Source: Tetrapyrgos nigripes
Taxonomy: Eukaryota > Basidiomycota > Agaricomycetes > Agaricales > Campanellaceae
Direction: 5' to 3'
Assembly (NCBI GenBank): GCA_013368315.1
Contig: JAACJM010000067.1
Coordinates: 62,001-126,000 of the forward strand
Length of the DNA: 64,000 nucleotides
Shown one piece after another: positions 36,699-47,883 of this stretch. Both the position numbers and the translations under genes were made by a program. Within the stretch, counting starts at the first letter, position 1. Every line of letters begins with the position of its first letter. The notes under the pieces were generated by a model. The model saw only the letters and a program-made list of their open reading frames with translations. It was not told where the DNA came from and made no database searches.

Positions 36699-38252
36699 AT
36701 GTCTACACCGAAAAGAATTGTTGTCCTCGGAGCTGGAGTTGTCGGGTTGACCACTGCTGTGAAGATACTGGAGGAGGGGGCGCGTAGCGGAAAGAATTAC
36801 GAGGTTGCGGTAGTTGGAGAAACGCTTCCGAGTGATGAGAAGAATGCTAGGTATACGAGTTGGTGGGCGGTGAGTACTACTGTATCAGTCTTTTGCTGAA
36901 CCTTCGTTCTTTTGTGGAAGTCTATTCTATTCTGCTTCGCTTCTCAGTTGGAATTGAATGAAAGTACTGATGATCACAATTAGGCAGCACAAATCGTTAC
37001 GCTTGCGACGGAGGATGAGAGATATCGGAGTACGTATCCTGGTGGATCCTCATTTAGAATTTGGATCGATTTATTGTCACTGCTCTGATCATTCTCTACT
37101 GACTATTTTACCGCTATCCAGAAATCCAAACCGATACCTTTGAAGAAATGTGGAAATTGGCTACTGCTGCGTTAGAAGGCGATGATGCGGAGATGAAAGA
37201 CAGATGTCAAGGCATTTTCAAGAAATTGAAGGATAGGAGGTATCATGAGACGAAGGTGTATGATGAGAGTTTGCCTGTAGAGCAGGGACATCCTTGTGGA
37301 TATATGCCTGGGGTGAGTGAGACGCGGTTGGATGAGTCAGTGGAGAGCTGACGGTGGTGATACAGTTCAGATACTTGACTGCCGAGGAACTGCAACCTTT
37401 GGCCGGTCGTACACTCTCTTCAGTTCTGCGGGAGGGTGGTAAACCCAAACCACCAGCACAAGGAACAGAGTTTACTACTGTCACTACGCATTCGCATAAA
37501 TACGTCCTTTACTTGGTGGACAGATTTCTCAAAGCTGGAGGCAAGCTGATCAAAGCACACGTATGGCACATCAACACCGTCCTCGAAGGCCTTGATCAGC
37601 TTGGTAGACAACCACCCGATGCCGTCATCGTTTGCACAGGGTTGGGAACGAGGTTTCTTGGTGGTGTTGAGGATAAGGATATGTATCCCATTCGCGGGCA
37701 GACGGTTATTATCAATGCCCCTTGGGTAGATGAGATGCCAGAGATGTATTACACGATTGCGGATGATGAGCTGGGTGATGAGAGTGGGATTACTTATATT
37801 ATTCCTAGAGGGGATGGGTCGGTGGTTGTGGGAGGAACGTTCCATGAGGATGACTGGTACCCGCATCCGAGGCCGGTGATTGCGAAGAGGATTTTGGAGA
37901 GGGCGGTTAAGTTTTATCCACAGCTGGCGCCGCCGGAGGTGAGGGAGAGGAAGGAAAAGGAAGGGAAGGAGGTGAGTGTTGAGGATGTTGAGGGTATTGT
38001 AATAGAGAATGGGCTAGGGCTGAGGCCTGCGAGGAAGGGAGGCATCAGATTGGAAGTGGAGAAGATGAAATGGGATGCCAAAGACGGGAAAGGGATAAGG
38101 ACGACACCGGTTATTCATAATTACGGGTGGGTTCTCATTCTAGTCTTTTGCACACAGTTCTGACTGCTTCTTTCAGACATAGCTCAGGGGGCTTCCAATG
38201 CTCATGGGGCTCAGCTAATGTAGCTTTAGACTTGCTTCAGAGTGCTTTGTAG
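36699..38252 (+). CDS. D-amino-acid oxidase family FAD enzyme, copy 2
   Basis: Five exons (36699-36869, 36984-37029, 37122-37312, 37366-38126, 38177-38252), 1,245 bp, 414 residues. Intron positions and phases are identical to copy 1, which proves a tandem duplication. Motifs: KRIVVLGAGVVGLTTAVKIL, YTSWWAAAQ, a long shared block from THSHKYVLYLVDRFLKAGG onward, IPRGDGSVVVGGT, and HNYGHSSGGFQCSWGSA. Where copy 1 has Gly in the WWAGAQ motif this copy has Ala, and His-Gly in the C-terminal signature is His-Ser here; both lie near the FAD and could change activity. The C-terminus QSAL is not a standard peroxisomal signal. The expected reaction is FAD-dependent oxidation of D-amino acids. Confidence 0.9.
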
Positions 38253-38455
38253 AATCGTAAATTTTCGTGACCAGCGCCACAAATTTTGGATGTGAAATGT
38301 CGGTGATGACTCTGTCAGCTTCATTTCTCTGCGGGTAATGCCATCTGCCTCTCTCTGACTTTGACAGAGAGACTGCTTGACTGATGAGCCTCGGTTTATT
38401 GGAATCCCACTGCCAGTTTTCGGAACTGCTGTATGCTGACATAATCACATCTTTC

Positions 38456-41400
38456 ATGCCTCTACCGTCGTTCAAAAAGAGGCGCGCGTCGAGGTCGCCC
38501 AGCCCTGACCGTCCACAGAAACGGAATGCCCTCGACCCTCCAGAGGACGGCGAGCTCGATGACCCCAACCCCTTTCCTCCAACCATCATCACGACATCCA
38601 CCAATGCAGCACCCACAACAGCAACGAACACCCCAACTTCCGCGACTGCTTCCAAAGCAAAAGTCCCCTTTCCTTTCAAGATGAAGGGAAAAGCCAAGAC
38701 AAACGATGTCCAAACGACAAACGTGTTGGAACCAATATCATTTTCGAGACAGTTGTCGCCAGGTCCTGGGGTTTACGAGAGGTCTGCAGAGGATGAAAAG
38801 AGGTTTAGGGATGCTGATAGGAATAAGAGAAGTTCCAAGGGCTCGGGGAGAAGAGGAGATCATTGGGAACCTCGTTACCGCTCCAGGTCTCCGAGGACCA
38901 GGTCACCGTCTCCTTCGTCTTCTGGTGTGCATAGATTGCCGGGCCATAGGTCACCAGAGGGTTCCCCCAGGAGAGGAAGGGATAGAGAGAGAGGTTATGA
39001 TTCGTATTCAAACGGTGGAGACTTTTATAGACCAGACAGGGAGAGAGACCGAAGCAGAGACTGGGACAGACGAGGCGGAGGTTATAGAGACCGTGACAGA
39101 GACAAGGACAGGGACAGGGACAGGGACAGAGAACGAGACCGAGAAGGATACTATCCCAACAATACCCAGCGGTCTTCAGACAACCGCGCCTGGACTCGAA
39201 GGGATGACAACTACGATGACTACGGCGCCTACACTTCACCTTCTCACTCAGACTGGGGTCGTTCTAGGCATGACCACTACGACCGCGACCGCGGTAGAAG
39301 TCAAAGCTACAAGAATCGGGGTACTCCTTCCAGGTCAACCTCGAGAGATAGAGAACCTATTGACCGCGCTCAAACCCCACCTTTTCCTCCCAAATCCCCC
39401 AATTCACAGTCACATTTACCACCACCTCATTCACCTATCAGCGCTCCTCCTGATCAACCACCACCTCCCAAAAACGATGCACTTCCTGCGTTACCTTTTG
39501 ACCTAAATGGTAACCCACCACCGCCAAAGGATACGCCACCGCCACCTCCTCCTCCAGATCCCAGGCTAATGAGGATTGTTCCTATGCAACCCGTGCCCGT
39601 GCACCAACATCCCCTACCTCCAAATCCAATGAAACCACGACCATCTAATATTCATTCGTTACCCAGTAAACCTCTTGTTGCTAGTGGAATGGTCTCAGCG
39701 AGTGTCAAGGCCAACTTCAGTCCGCCTTCTTCGTCATCCGCACCACCACCACCACCACCGGCACAAGCAGGATCCCTACCACCGACAATACCGCCACCTG
39801 CACCCAAAGACAGCCATTCTCCTCCACCTATCGTCCCAGCGCCGTCTGTACCTCCTTCTGCTTCGAAAGATCAGAGAGGCAGGGAGAGATCAGTCTGGCC
39901 ACCGCCAGGAAACCGGGATAGACCGCCTCCTCCGCCTGAGCATCAGAATCAGAGTTATAGCAACCGACCTCCAGAACATCATCGAGACCCGAGACCTGAT
40001 TATCGAAATGCTAATGGCAAACCACCACACCCTCCAGCTCACTCTGATCGTATTTCCACTTCGTTAAACCCTATGGCGAGTCATAAGAAGAAACGCGAGC
40101 GTATAGTTAAAAACGCTAAACGTCGGACAAAGTCCCAGGAAAGTAAGGCTTTGGGCAAGAGTCTCGAGGGATGTGGGACTGGAGGACAGGGCGATTATGA
40201 GGTGTTGAGTAAGGTTGGAGAGGGGACGTTTGGGTGAGTTTCGCGTCTGCGTCGTCACTGTCTTTTCTTTTCTCTTTTTTTTTTTTTCTTTTCTTTTTTT
40301 GGGATAACCTTGCTCAACGGGCTTTGCCTTTCCCTTTGCATCTCACAGTGAAGTCCACAAAGCTCTACAAAAGACCTCCTCTCCTCCTCGTGCAGTCGCG
40401 TTGAAAAGAATTTTGATGCACAACGAGAAGGAGGGTATGCCTGTGACGGCGTTGCGAGAGATCAAGATTTTGAAGAGTTTGAAGCATGAGAATGTTATCG
40501 AGCTGTTGGATTTGTTTGTTGTTAAGAGTGAGTGTCTCATTTGTCCATGTCTTTCTCTCCTTCTTTTCTGAGTCTGTGTTTGTATTTTCTGTCTTTCTTT
40601 CTGTGCTTTCTTTCTTTCTTTCTTTCTTTGCTGTTTTTTTATTATTATTGTCTCGTTCTAACTGTCCTCGTCGGTCTCTACAGGTACAGATAAGGATCCA
40701 ATGTCAGTCTACATGGTCTTTCCTTATATGGACCACGATCTCGCGGGTCTATTGGAGAATGAGAGGGTTAAGCTTCAGCCGAGTCATATCAAGCTTTATA
40801 TGAAGCAGCTATTCGAGGGAACAGATTATATGCATCGGGTTTGTGCTTCCTCAGAACTACATCAAACCCGAGCCTCACTCTCGTTTTTGCCTTACATTTC
40901 ACGTCTACAGAACCACATCCTCCACCGAGACATGAAAGCCGCCAACCTCCTCATCTCCAACTCTGGTGTCTTACGAATAGCCGACTTCGGTCTGGCTAGA
41001 ACATATGACCCGTTGCCATTCACGGCCACACCTAGTTCGACGCCGATATCTTCGAGGCATTCTTCCTTCACTCAAAGTCAAAGTCAGCAATACCCTCCGT
41101 CTTCGTCGGGACCACGTATGCGTGAACGCAAGTACACTAATTGCGTCGTGACACGGTGGTATCGACCACCTGAGCTCTTGCTTGGCGCGAGGTCGTATGG
41201 AGGAGAGGTGGATATTTGGGGTGTTGGGTGTGTTTTGGGTGAGTTTGAGACCCTTTTGAGCCGTATTTCCTCTTCTTCAAGCCGTCTTTCTTGTTTAAGG
41301 TTGTGTCAAGTGCTAAATCAATACTAACACTGTTCTTCAACAGGTGAAATGTTTAACCGCCGACCTATTCTCATGGGAAGCAGTGACCTTGACCAACTGG

Positions 41401-42709
41401 AGAAGATTTGGGCGCTGTGTGGGACTCCAAATCAGCATAATTGGCCTCGTCATGATGAATTACCTGGATGTGATGGAGTCTCAAGGTGGCAAGGATCGCC
41501 TCATCCAAAGATTAAGGCGATGTATGAGAGGTGAGCATTTTTAGTATTTTGGGTGTTTGTTATGAGTATTGGATTGCCCGTGGATGTGGACGTAGTTGAC
41601 TTCACATTACCCCAAAGTCCTGATATCTGAAATTGGTATGAGTACTGACCTGCCTCTGCCATTTTCTAGTATCGACCCAGATATGGCGGATCTCATGGAG
41701 AGGCTATTAACTATTGATCCGACGCGTAGAATCACAGCGTCCGAAGCCTTGGACCATGATTACTTCTGGACGGACCCATTGCCTGCTGACCCCAAGACGT
41801 ACGTATGCTTAACTTTTATTGACTACTCATGCTAAACATCTTGAATCTTGGATATACAGCCTCCCCTCATACGAAGCTTCACATGAATTCGACAAACGCC
41901 AGCGCATGATGAACATGCACAACCACCACCACAACCACCACAACCAGCATCACGGGCCTCCTCATCAAGGCCAACGCCAAAACCACGGCGGAAATGGAAA
42001 TAGGCCTGGGCCTGGAAAATACGATATGCCTTTGCCTCCCCATGCACCACCTCATGAAAGGACGTATGGGAATTATCGACCTGGACCCGATAGGAGATGG
42101 GATAGTCATAATGGCCATGGTCCACCTGGCCCTCAGCCGCCCCCGCAATTTATGCCCCCTGGACCTCCTGGACTTCCACCTGGAGGAGGACCGATGGGTT
42201 ACCCGCCACCACCGAATGGATGGGGAGCTGGACCGGGACCGGGACCTGGGCCTGGGCCGATGCAATATCCGCCACCTCCTGGTTATGATAATAGGTCACA
42301 AGGGCAAGGACATCCTGGAAGAGGTGGTGGTGGTGGTGGTGGTGGACGAAGAGGCTGGGATAATAGAGGTCGGGATAGGGATAGAGAGTATCGGGACAGA
42401 GATAGAGATAGAGATAGTGGTGGTGGTGGTGGTGGTGGTGGTGGTAGTGGTGGTGGGTATAGAGACAGAGATGGAGTTGGTGGTCCTGGTGGTAGCAGTA
42501 TGGGTGGACCAGGAGGCGGTGGAGGAGGAGGAGGAGGAGGAGGAGGAGGAGGTGGTGGTGGTGGTGGTAGCCTGCCGAACAAATCTTTACCGTTGGGTCT
42601 TCCTCAGAAACCGGTTCAGCCTTTGGGAAGTGGACCACTTCGAATCCCAGGTGAATCGGGTTCCAATATGAAACTGAAAGGGCCAACGGATCATCTGAAT
42701 TATGGATGA
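38456..42709 (+). CDS. BUR1: CDK9/BUR1-type cyclin-dependent kinase with long SR-like N-terminus and Gly-rich C-terminus
   Basis: Seven exons (38456-40233, 40349-40527, 40684-40838, 40911-41238, 41344-41530, 41670-41798, 41860-42709), 3,606 bp, 1,201 residues. An in-frame ATG at 38384 could add 24 residues. Residues 1 to about 575 are disordered: SR/SP repeats, an RD/RE repeat block and proline runs. The kinase domain starts [14 protein letters not shown]. It has VALKRI (ATP lysine), [12 protein letters not shown] (the CDK9 PITALRE helix), [22 protein letters not shown] and a T-loop ending [18 protein letters not shown] Ser/Gln-rich insert sits between DFG and the T-loop threonine. The tail is His-, Pro- and Gly-rich, ending in a poly-Gly run. 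This kinase class, with a T-type cyclin, phosphorylates the RNA polymerase II tail and Spt5 to release elongation in the nucleus. BUR1 is preferred over CTK1 because of PVTALRE. Confidence 0.92.
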
Positions 42710-43278
42710 GTTGCTGGTGGGGTATTCGGTGAATGTTCGTACGTGCAGTCGTAGCGGCAATTGTAGTAGGGGCTCCTCGCAAGGAGAAGGTAGGAGACGA
42801 TGAAAGGATGGAAAAGATTGATAGATTCCAAATCATTGCTTTCAGCATTCCAAAATCAAAGGCAACCTCAAACCCATATCGGACCTCTGCAAGATATTTA
42901 CGAACAATGGTATTCTTACTACTTCCTATTACTTTACCTAGCAAACTCAGAATTAGAAATGTTCCCTATTCATTCATCCATTCATCCCGTCTGCTGGTTC
43001 CTCATTTTATATACACTTGGCTTCAATCATACACATCACATTTCGAGTCGCAATTATTCTGTCTATCCTATCAGCTTTGTATATTTGTTCTATATTTGGT
43101 CATCCTCACTTCTCGTCCTCGCATCCTGACTGGCGCATATGCATTATATCGTCAATTACACTCACATCTCCTAGGTTTCCTGCACGCATCTCAGTTTATA
43201 TGTATATACCGATAGGTAGTTTGACGTTCTATCACGATAGGTCTCCAAAATCGATCATGCGCAACGCCATTCAAGTGT
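42710..43278. other. Intergenic region
   Basis: About 570 bp after the kinase gene. AT-rich 3' flanking DNA. Open frames here have no motif, and I see no gene. Confidence 0.4.
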
Positions 43279-43408
43279 CACGCCGAGAAGACAAAAATAT
43301 CCGCTCGACGGATAGATGACATTATTGTTCTGATATAGGATATATCTGTACAAAAATGTGTTTTCGTACGCCTTTCTGTCGAGCGGATATTTTTGTATCT
43401 TCGGCGTG
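43279..43408. mobile_element. MITE copy 2 (CAC...GTG termini, 3-bp target duplication)
   Basis: A 130-bp element closely matching copy 1 at 17842. It starts CACGCCGAGAAGACAAAAAT and ends ATTTTTGTATCTTCGGCGTG, with inverted repeats of about 30 bp (left TATCCGCTCGA, right TCGAGCGGATA). It is flanked by TGT on both sides (43276-43278 and 43409-43411). It has no coding capacity. Confidence 0.87.
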
Positions 43409-43411
43409 TGT

Positions 43412-44151
43412 ACCCAAGTTGGGTGTAGAGTCTATTGGACATGCGAACGGTACGAACGGTACCAATTTTTCTTTTTTTCTCCCTCCGGAATAGGTTACAG
43501 AACAATCGATGATAGAGACGTACCAACTATGAATTGGCCGTACCACCCATCGTTGGAATAACGCCTCCTACGATTATTTCGTATAACTGATTTTCGTTTG
43601 CAAGCCACTTGATCACAAGTCGAATGTTGGTCTCCCCCTGGCTGTCCCTGGTCGCTTCATTTACTCTTTTCAACATGTTGGTAATTACTAATACTAGGTT
43701 TCAAATTTCTAGCAGGCCTGAAGCAGACTGTTCCTCGGGTCAACAAAGAGCTCAGAACTCTAGGCAGAGACTCTGAAACCCAGCTACGATATTCAGGACA
43801 GGAAGAGAAATGCAGTTCCCGTGTAATCGTAATCAGGCCTCGTATGTGTACTACTTACAAAGCTGAGCTGAAGCTTGGCTGAAATCAGCTGAGTCTCCCA
43901 TTCCGCTGGATTTTTTTTTTTTTTTGAATATAGGGATATACCCATACAGTGCATGTGCTTCCCACTGTATTTTGACTAGGATACCACCAATTGGGTTTCA
44001 ATGGAACTTTTTCAGTGACACTGTCAAAAGGACACTGCGCCCTGCAGGACGCGTCCTATACCCATGGTCAACATATTTGATTTCCACTCGGAGTTGGCCG
44101 TCAAGAATTCAAACTCCCTTAGGCCACGGAGGCATGATGTCATTGCTCCCA
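43412..44151. other. Gene-free stretch before the palindrome
   Basis: About 740 bp with a run of 14 T at 43912-43925 and no gene. It joins the unique kinase region to the repeat block. No terminal motif of the palindrome was found here. Confidence 0.4.
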
Positions 44152-44296
44152 ACACAACAACAACAACCACCTGCAGCATGTACCTCCAGGTGCGTTGTCA
44201 TCATTCCGGCCTCCTCAAGACTTGGGCACTTGAGCTGAGTTGTTATCTCATAGTCTGGGCAAGGTTTTGCACCTGGCCAGTTAGGTCCTGTAATCC

Positions 44297-44823
44297 CAAG
44301 GGGTCTCCAAAATGATATGACCAGACCGGACGTTCCTTTTTGGTCATAAGGTCCAGCTTGACCCCTCCCCTCCCCCTCTCCTTCCCAAAAATGGTAAGTG
44401 ATAAGATAAATATGGCTTACAAATCATGAAATCAGATCAATTTTTCCTCCTGGCTACCTCATAGGCCCTCTGCTAACCTACAGATGCTGTGGATTAGTGA
44501 TATATTCTGTGTGACACCTATCATATTGAGGTAGCAAATCATTTTCTGACAATGTTTGTGATGTGGCACCAGTGGTGACATCACTGATTGTGGGAATTAC
44601 ATACCATTTAAAGGTGAGATTTCATTGTTACGGGCCAGAAAGCTCATTACACATGGCTTTTATGGGTCCTGAGTATGTTTTGTGCACTTTCAGATCCAAA
44701 TGGCTTCATAAAGTATGTCTATACACCCTTCATGTGATGGTGTACCTTTTGGTCATAAGGTCTCTCCAGACCCCCCCTCCCCCCCAAGGTCTGGTCTCAG
44801 GTAGACCAACTGAAGACCCCTTG
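44297..44823. mobile_element. hAT-like non-autonomous element, 527 bp
   Basis: It begins CAAGGGGTCTCC and ends AGACCCCTTG (inverted). It is flanked by an 8-bp direct repeat TGTAATCC at 44289-44296 and 44824-44831. The opposite palindrome arm (complement of about 46700-46730) keeps the uninterrupted site with one TGTAATCC, which proves insertion. 8-bp duplications are typical of hAT transposons. Internally it has CCAGACC / GGTCTGG inverted segments and C-runs, and no transposase. Confidence 0.8.
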
Positions 44824-45979
44824 TGTAATCCCCTGTAATCTCCCAGTAATCCAACAATCTGCCTCGTCATCCACAGTACCACAAAAACCTACCATCTTCT
44901 CCCCACATGCATCATACACTCTATACTCACTCAATACACCATCTCTGTGTTAACATCCCCCTATTTTGCTGTCACTCCTCAGACAGCTCACACATCAGCT
45001 TGCAACTCGTATAAAGACAATGGCTTGAGCACAGCTCACCACTACATCATCTCATACAATTCTTCTGCATTTGCCTGCTACTCTAGTGGACATTCAACCT
45101 TGTCTGATATCCTAGAACACCAACAACTGCAAGTTGTTACTGCCAGCAATCCCCAAACCCACAAATCCTTCACACCTTTCCCAATCTTCCCCAATCTTTA
45201 CCCACTGCCACTTTTGCATTCTATCTACCATGACCACACCCTGTAGTGCACACTGTACCATTGAAACTGTTCATGCCCTCTACTGCACGTACATCCCTCA
45301 CTATCCACCATTTCCTTTTTTGTTCAGTTGGTTTGTTTCCTCATGTAATCACAGGCTCATGTTTCCCATGCCACAAACCTTCCCTTACTTTCCTCATTAT
45401 TTGTACCTATCAAAGTGGTTCATGTATCCTCTTGCTGCCCATGCCATCAGCACCTTGCCTCCCTCCACCTACTTTCCTTGTCCCATTTGTAATCCTCTTT
45501 GCCACCCATGCCATCTACACCTCACCTCTACTATTACCATTTGCCATTATCCTGTGCACCATGTATATATCTATCCCTCCACTCATGTCCCTTCTGCACA
45601 CCTCACTTATACTCTTTTCAGTCCATATTTTCTACCTTTACTTTTACCACAGTCTGGCTCATTGAGGTCAACACACCTTAGTCTATTTTTTAGGCATAGA
45701 TGAATATCAATTTGTAAGGGAATCGTAAGTATCTTCTCTGCTTACAATGTTTACAAATTGATATTCATCTATGCCTAAAAAATAGACTAAGGTATGTCGA
45801 CCTCAATGAACCAGACTGTAGTAAAAGTAAAGGTGGAAAATATGGACTGAAAGGAGTATAAGTAAGGCATGCAGAAGGGACATGAGCAGAAGGATAGATA
45901 TATACATGGTGCACAGGATAATGGCAAACAGTAATAGTAGAGGTGAGGTGCAGATGGCATGGGCAGCAAAGAGGATACA

Positions 45980-46160
45980 TGAAGCACTTTGATAGATACA
46001 AATGGGACAAGGAAAGTAGGTGGAGGTGAGGTGCTGATGGCAGAAGCACTTTTGATAGATACAAATGGGACAAGGAAAGTAGGTGGAGGCAAGGTGCTGA
46101 TGGCATGGGCAGCAAGAGGATACATGAAGCATTTTGATAGGTACAAATAATGAGGAAAGT
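45980..46160. repeat. Tandem repeat in the right palindrome arm, about 62-83-bp units
   Basis: Three units begin GAAGCACTTTGATAGATACA or a close variant (about 45980, 46042, 46126). The first two also share GGACAAGGAAAGTAGGTGG and GGTGCTGATGGCA. The left arm has fewer units, so the arms have diverged in copy number since the inverted duplication. Confidence 0.6.
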
Positions 46161-46769
46161 AAGGGAAGGTTTGTGGCATGGGAAACATGAGCCTGTGATT
46201 ACATGAGGAAACAAACTAACTGAACAAAAAAGGAAATGGTGGATAGTGAGGGATGTATGTGCAGTAGAGGGCATGAACAGTTTCAATGGTACAGTGTGCA
46301 CTACAGGGTGTGGTCATGGTAGATAGGATGCAAAAGTGGCAGTGGGTAAAGATTGGGGAAGATTGGGAAAGGTGTGAAGGATTTGTGGGTTTGGGGATTG
46401 CTGGCAGTAACAACTTGCAGTTGTTGGTGTTCTAGGATATCAGACAAGGTTGAATGTCCACTAGAGTAGCAGGCAAATGCAGAAGAATTGGATGAGATGA
46501 CATAGTGGTGAGCTGTGCTCAAGCCATTGTCTTTATATGAGTCACAAGCTGACACATGAGCTGTCTGAGGAGCAACAGCAAAAAGGGGGGATTTGAACAT
46601 AGAGATGGTGTATTGAGTGAGTATAGAGTGAATGATGCATGTGGGGAGAAGATGGTAGGTTTTTGTGGTACTGTGGATGACGAGGCAGATTGTTGGATTA
46701 CTGGGAGATTACAGGGGATTACAGGACCTAACTGGTCAGGTGTGAAACCTTGCCAGGACTATCTGATGG

Positions 46770-46924
46770 TGTCAAGAAGACAGACTCCAGGCTTTACCTA
46801 TACCCACCTGTATTACCAATTTATTTCCTTTTATATCATATCCTATCTACCAAGACCCAAATCCCTATCATACTGGTAGACTATTTAGACTTTGTGGTAG
46901 ATCTACTTGTAAATACACCCAACA
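46770..46924 (+). repeat. copia 5' LTR
   Basis: 155 bp, starting TGTCAAGAAGACAG and ending ACACCCAACA. Compared with the 3' LTR it has about 18 extra bp after GGCTTTACC, a small internal insertion or duplication; the rest is almost identical. Confidence 0.88.
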
Positions 46925-46935
46925 GGTTATGGGCC
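46925..46935 (+). promoter_or_regulatory. copia primer-binding site, complementary to the anticodon arm of initiator tRNA-Met
   Basis: GGTTATGGGCC follows the 5' LTR directly. Its complement, GGCCCATAACC, matches the anticodon stem-loop (CAT) of initiator tRNA-Met rather than the CCA 3' end. This is the half-tRNA priming used by Drosophila copia. Confidence 0.6.
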
Positions 46936-47107
46936 TCTCACTTTGAATAGCTCTGTGTCTTCTTTGTATCTATTGCTACTACCCTCTATATCTTTCTCGC
47001 ATCCCTTTCCCTGCCAATATCCTATCTGCTCTTGACTTGTGACTGACTTGTCACCAACCCCAACTGACCCCGACTGACTGCGACTGACCGAACGAACAAA
47101 TTAAACA

Positions 47108-47883
47108 ATGACGAAGCCCAGGACCAAGATTACCAAACTCTGTGGGGAAGTTAACTACACCACATGGGAGTTACAAACTCGTATTGCTGCTTGCTCTGCT
47201 GGTCTCTTGGACACTGTCTTGGGATTGGTCCGAATAGTAAAATTTACAAGGCTTGGAGGAATAGATGTGATGCTGCGACGGAGTTGATTGTGAAGTGTAT
47301 GGAGGACAATACCCTTACTCATGTCTGAGGATTTGAGGAGGACCCTTCCAGTCTCTGGACTCATCTGGCTTCATTCTATGCCGACTCTGGGGTTGGGGCT
47401 GCTGTGAGGCTCTTTTGGGAATTTGCTGCATTGCATTATAAGGGGTGTGTGGATGATATGGCTGATGTCATGGGGAGGATCCGTGCTATTGCCGATGCAC
47501 TACAGACGAACCATAATGACTGACCAAGCGACTACCAGATTATTGCCGTTATGCTGAATTGTGTGGCTGGAGACCCTCAGTTCAAAGATGTTATTTCGCG
47601 ATTGGAGGATGAGAAGGAGAGTTTGATGGTCCAGGACATGGAACTGGCTTTGATTAGACAGGTGAGGACTGCACAGGATGATGGAAGTGTGTCTGCTGGG
47701 GGGGAGAGGAGCATGGGAATACCGGGGATGGATCCTTCACATGCGTTAAATGTGATGGCCAGGTCAAACTTACGTTGCATGAATCCGAAATGCTTGCACC
47801 TAGGACATCTCATTGAGAATTGCTTCAAAGAAGGGGGAGGAAGGGCTGGACAGTACCCACAATGGTACCTTGATTTACGCTGA
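47108..47883 (+). pseudogene. copia gag relic
   Basis: Starts MTKPRTKITKLCGEVNYTTW, followed by a gag-like region (DPSSLWTHLASFYADSG; DYQIIAVMLNCVAGDPQF). It ends in a zinc knuckle (CMNPKCLHLGHLIENC) followed by EGGGRAGQYPQWYLDLR, typical of Agaricomycete copia gag. Gag packages the element RNA. It is broken by a frameshift near 47230 and by in-frame TGA codons near 47325, 47521 and 47881. Every in-frame stop found is TGA. Confidence 0.8.

Noticed and set aside
38706..39506. 266-residue plus-strand frame overlapping the kinase gene N-terminus
   Set aside because: It is a frame shadow of the RD-repeat coding region; Thr/Glu-rich and without motif.
41994..42944. Open frames overlapping the kinase C-terminus on both strands (poly-Val, poly-His, poly-Pro translations)
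   Set aside because: They are alternative-frame readings of GGT/GGA runs in the true Gly-rich exon.
44947..46600. Overlapping open frames of 99-189 residues in the palindrome arms
   Set aside because: Translations are rich in His, Leu, Pro and Cys with no domain. They mirror each other only because the DNA is inverted-repeated, and stop positions shift between arms.
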